7,501 nt of DNA from an uncultured Bacilli bacterium (lineage in GTDB: Bacteria; Bacillota_I; Bacilli_A; RF39; UBA660): assembly GCA_934096075.1 (NCBI GenBank), contig CAKOLN010000023.1, positions 1 through 7,501 on the forward strand, written 5' to 3'. Below the pieces are notes generated by a model that saw only the letters and a list, made by a program, of their open reading frames with translations, had not been told where the DNA came from and searched no databases. The translations under genes and the position numbers were made by a program. This document shows, piece by piece, positions 7,167 through 7,501 of the stretch. Within the stretch, counting starts at the first letter, position 1, and every line of letters starts with the position of its first letter.

Positions 7167-7206
7167 GAAATACACCTAAATCAGATGATTAGGCGTATTT
7201 CTTTTT
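7167..7206 (+). terminator. Intrinsic terminator after cysS / the candidate small RNA
   Basis: A 13-position stem, GAAATACACCTAA (7167-7179) with TTAGGCGTATTTC (7189-7201), has one internal A-C mismatch and a 9-base loop. A T tract (7202-7206) follows. The left flank lacks an A tract, so it should act mainly on the plus strand. Confidence 0.85.
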
Positions 7207-7285
7207 ATATAGTTTTCATTATAATCACTATTAACAAAAAAATAATAATAATTAATAACAAGATTAAAATATCTTTTTTACTCAT
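7205..7285 (-). CDS. Very small hydrophobic membrane peptide (26 aa), toxin-like
   Basis: On the minus strand, ATG (7285-7283) opens 26 codons ending in TAA (7207-7205). The peptide begins MSKKD and ends MKTI; residues ~6-22 are only Ile, Leu, Phe and Val, so it is a single membrane-spanning helix with Lys at both ends. A GGTGG Shine-Dalgarno-like site lies 5 bases before the ATG, and a TTGCAT/TATAAT promoter lies about 65 bases upstream. Size and character resemble type I toxins of Firmicutes (the Fst, BsrE and TxpA kind), but no sequence similarity to a named toxin is claimed. The stop codon overlaps the T tract of the facing terminator, so its mRNA would be antisense to the candidate small RNA. 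In AT-rich DNA, Ile/Leu-rich chance frames are common, so this is a candidate only. Confidence 0.45.
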   Translation of the reverse strand: MSKKDILILLLIIIIFLLIVIIMKTI

Positions 7286-7290
7286 TATTA

Positions 7291-7320
7291 CCACCGTCCT
7301 TTCTTATGAAAGTGTTGGTG
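7291..7320 (-). promoter_or_regulatory. Leader hairpin that can bury the ribosome binding site of the small ORF
   Basis: Read on the minus strand, CACC (7320-7317) can pair with GGTG (7295-7292), which is part of the GGTGG ribosome binding site. An inner 5-bp stem CTTTC/GAAAG (7312-7308 with 7303-7299) has an ATAA loop. This would keep the small ORF translationally closed unless the leader is remodelled. Confidence 0.45.
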
Positions 7321-7342
7321 ACACCTAACAAATTAAATGTTC
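7317..7342 (-). repeat. Inverted repeat, right arm, in the leader of the small ORF
   Basis: On the minus strand this reads GAACATTTAATTT then GTTAGGTGTCACC. That is the same 26-base motif as the left arm at 7121-7151, without the 5-base insertion. It sits at the very 5' end of the predicted small-ORF transcript. GGTGACACC (7317-7325) is itself palindromic about its central base. Confidence 0.8.
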
Positions 7343-7355
7343 TAGGAAGTATTAT

Positions 7356-7383
7356 ATTATAAATATATAAATTGAACATGCAA
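7356..7383 (-). promoter_or_regulatory. Minus-strand promoter for the small hydrophobic ORF
   Basis: On the minus strand, -35 TTGCAT (7383-7378), a 16-bp spacer, and a perfect -10 TATAAT (7361-7356). The predicted start is near 7349, giving a leader of about 64 bases before the ATG at 7285. Confidence 0.5.
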
Positions 7384-7403
7384 ACAAATTAAAAAAAATT
7401 TGT
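7384..7403. repeat. Palindrome between divergent promoters
   Basis: ACAAATT (7384-7390) and AATTTGT (7397-7403) flank six A. It lies directly between the minus-strand -35 (7378-7383) and the plus-strand -35 (7415-7420), so it could be a shared operator or simply an A-tract. No regulator is known. Confidence 0.4.
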
Positions 7404-7414
7404 ATATAAACCTA

Positions 7415-7442
7415 TTGACAATAAAAAATATTGATATATAAT
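7415..7442 (+). promoter_or_regulatory. Perfect-consensus promoter reading out of the right edge
   Basis: TTGACA (7415-7420), a 16-bp spacer, and TATAAT (7437-7442). Both hexamers match the consensus exactly. Transcription from about 7449 continues past the window. No gene start is recognisable by 7501; a stable RNA or a highly expressed gene downstream is possible. Confidence 0.75.
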
Positions 7443-7501
7443 TTAATTATGTTATTTGTTTTGAAGAGTAATATATAAAGTATTTAAAGAGAGTTAGTGT
7501 T

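Larger units (their letters stand above)
7092..7206 (+). ncRNA. Candidate ~115-nt small RNA, possible antisense regulator of the facing small ORF
   Basis: A promoter (7057-7085) and an intrinsic terminator (7167-7206) bound a stretch with no credible reading frame. It would fold into a 5' hairpin (7093-7106, loop AGAA), a small ACAC/GTGT hairpin (7135-7147) and the terminator hairpin. It carries one arm of an inverted repeat (7121-7151) and is transcribed toward, and overlaps the end of, the minus-strand 26-codon gene at 7205-7285. It does not look like tmRNA, SRP RNA, RNase P RNA or a tRNA. The alternative is that this is only the 3' untranslated region of cysS and the -10 box is a chance match in AT-rich DNA. 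Confidence 0.4.

Noticed and set aside
7185..7328. 47-codon plus-strand frame across the tail region
   Set aside because: It starts inside the terminator loop without a ribosome binding site, would need transcription through the terminator, and is the antisense of the better-supported minus-strand small ORF.
1..7501. Template repeat for the suspected DGR within the window
   Set aside because: I looked for a second copy of the TGGTGGTCTTTGTCTCCT-like sequence on both strands and saw none. No reverse transcriptase motif is present.
1..7501. Mycoplasma-type genetic code (UGA as Trp)
   Set aside because: All tryptophans seen are TGG, the reading frames do not need TGA read-through, and conserved Trp positions in CysRS are TGG.
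7074..7501. tRNA, tmRNA or CRISPR array in the tail
   Set aside because: There is no cloverleaf with a TTCRA-type loop, no tmRNA tag frame, and the two repeat copies are inverted, single and unevenly spaced, unlike CRISPR.

Overview
The window is strongly AT-rich. Every gene ends in TAA, all visible tryptophans are TGG, promoters look like the consensus sigma-70/SigA type, and spacing between genes is very tight. The order rsmE then mtaB is the Bacillus yqeU-yqeV order. Together this suggests a low-GC Bacillota or Mollicutes-like gut bacterium (for example the uncultivated RF39 group or an Erysipelotrichia relative) using the standard code. The lineage is inference; no rRNA is present.

Layout. 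Positions 1-1422 hold the 3' part of a large surface-type protein. It ends in a C-type-lectin-like domain whose last ~130 bases before the conserved VRP motif are adenine-poor and G/T-rich, unlike the rest of the gene. This is the signature expected of the variable region of a diversity-generating retroelement (DGR) target. A terminator overlaps its stop codon. A promoter placed almost directly on the next ATG then starts a four-gene operon (1465-5645): rsmE (16S rRNA m3U methyltransferase), an uncharacterised one-helix membrane protein with an acidic cytoplasmic tail, mtaB (tRNA t6A methylthiotransferase), and an uncharacterised protein with a transglutaminase-like Cys-His-Asp core. cysS (5697-7073) follows with its own promoter and no T-box leader; its sequence motifs resemble a minority CysRS subfamily.

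The last 428 bases (7074-7501) contain no large gene but are densely structured. A promoter inside the end of cysS and an intrinsic terminator define a possible ~115-nt plus-strand RNA. Facing it on the minus strand is a 26-codon gene for an almost purely hydrophobic peptide, with its own promoter and a leader hairpin that can bury its ribosome binding site. A 26-base motif occurs as an inverted repeat, once in each transcript, and carries an anti-Shine-Dalgarno segment. This arrangement resembles a type I toxin-antitoxin locus and is the best candidate here for an undescribed system, although its parts are short and inferred. A further perfect-consensus promoter fires out of the right edge toward an unseen gene.

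The middle genes act in translation (rRNA modification, tRNA modification, Cys-tRNA charging). The two uncharacterised operon members have no evident link to that role.
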